Positions 24,445 through 24,573 of a DNA stretch of 24,573 nucleotides are shown piece by piece. How positions within the stretch are numbered: the stretch's first letter is position 1; each line of letters opens with the position of its first letter. The notes below the pieces were generated by a model. That model was given only the letters and a program-made list of their open reading frames with translations. It did not search any database and was not told where the DNA came from. The stretch comes from CAXMNX01 sp964194845 (GTDB taxonomy: Bacteria; Pseudomonadota; Alphaproteobacteria; Rhodobacterales; Rhodobacteraceae): the NCBI GenBank assembly GCA_964194845.1, contig CAXMNX010000065.1:1-24573 (forward strand). Direction: 5' to 3'. Position numbers and translations under genes: made by a program.

Positions 24445-24494
24445 TGGGCGCATCGAAGGATGTAGCGGGGGTTCGAATCCTACCTGCCCAGCCA
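24445..24494 (+). pseudogene. Collapsed tRNA-Gln-like remnant or attachment site
   Basis: The last 25 bases (24470-24494) match the tRNA-Gln 3' end at 24059-24083 at 23 positions, including the T loop, the 3' acceptor strand and CCA. At 24445, TGGGCG can pair with the 3' TGCCCA (five Watson-Crick pairs and one wobble). Only about 20 bases lie between this and the T stem, so D and anticodon arms are missing, and the T stem has one mismatch. It cannot be a functional tRNA. A deletion relic or an att site of an integrated element are both possible. Confidence 0.65.
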
Positions 24495-24573
24495 CGCACT
24501 TCCCTGATCTGAGACTGATACGCGGTTGTTGGGTATTGTTCCGCCAGTTCAAAGGCTTGGGCGAGCGCGGAGT

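Larger units (their letters stand above)
24084..24573. other. Gene-free stretch after tRNA-Gln
   Basis: No supported coding gene. The right edge is open on the minus strand from 24573 to a stop at 24406-24408, but that frame reads straight through the tRNA-like scar and resembles nothing I know, so it is not called. The stretch contains the terminator and tRNA remnant listed separately, and a hairpin at 24152-24165 (CTGGTT/AACCAG). Confidence 0.5.

Noticed and set aside
24406..24573. Partial minus-strand gene entering from the right edge
   Set aside because: The frame is open for about 55 codons but runs through the tRNA-like remnant and shows no recognisable domain; too short to support.
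1..24573. CRISPR array or insertion sequence
   Set aside because: No regularly spaced repeats, transposase or terminal inverted repeats were seen.

Overview
The window looks like chromosomal DNA of an alphaproteobacterium, most probably a Rhodobacterales (Roseobacter-type) species. This rests on protein character: MreB beginning with an AFGGLFSTDMAIDLGTANTL-type N-terminus, a long cytosolic N-terminal extension on the capsule-export protein, and overall GC-rich codon use. No rRNA or other taxonomic marker is present, so the placement is inference.

Region 1 (about 335-10462, + strand) is the most unusual part. A eukaryotic-type Ser/Thr kinase, a large acidic FHA-domain protein and a PP2C-type phosphatase are followed by three P-loop GTPase-like proteins (one large dynamin-like protein and two smaller related ones), a small protein with a roadblock/LC7-like pattern, and an unrecognised 265-residue protein. 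Kinase-FHA-phosphatase trios are best known as the threonine-phosphorylation switch of type VI secretion, but no secretion gene is visible here. I propose a phosphorylation-controlled GTPase module of unknown job, probably acting at the membrane.

Region 2 (10713-17297, + strand) is the cell-elongation operon mreB-mreC-mreD-mrdA(PBP2)-rodA. From mreC onward all genes overlap. A GhrA-type 2-hydroxyacid dehydrogenase is joined to the 3' end through an ATGA overlap. It meets a two-gene minus-strand unit head-on (a uracil-DNA glycosylase-family protein followed by an SseB-family protein, 18669-17294).

Region 3 (18715-21444, + strand) holds an ArsR-family repressor with a near-perfect palindromic operator, probably a leaderless start, an overlapping permease with a Cys-x-Cys motif, and an NhaA-type Na+/H+ antiporter. 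Region 4 (21540-23922) has a KpsT-type capsule-export ATPase and an overlapping KpsE-type inner-membrane export protein. Region 5 (23923-24573) has a tRNA-Gln(UUG), an intrinsic terminator, and 411 bp after the tRNA 3' end a second tRNA-Gln-like 3' end in which the D and anticodon arms are missing. This looks like a recombination scar or attachment site.
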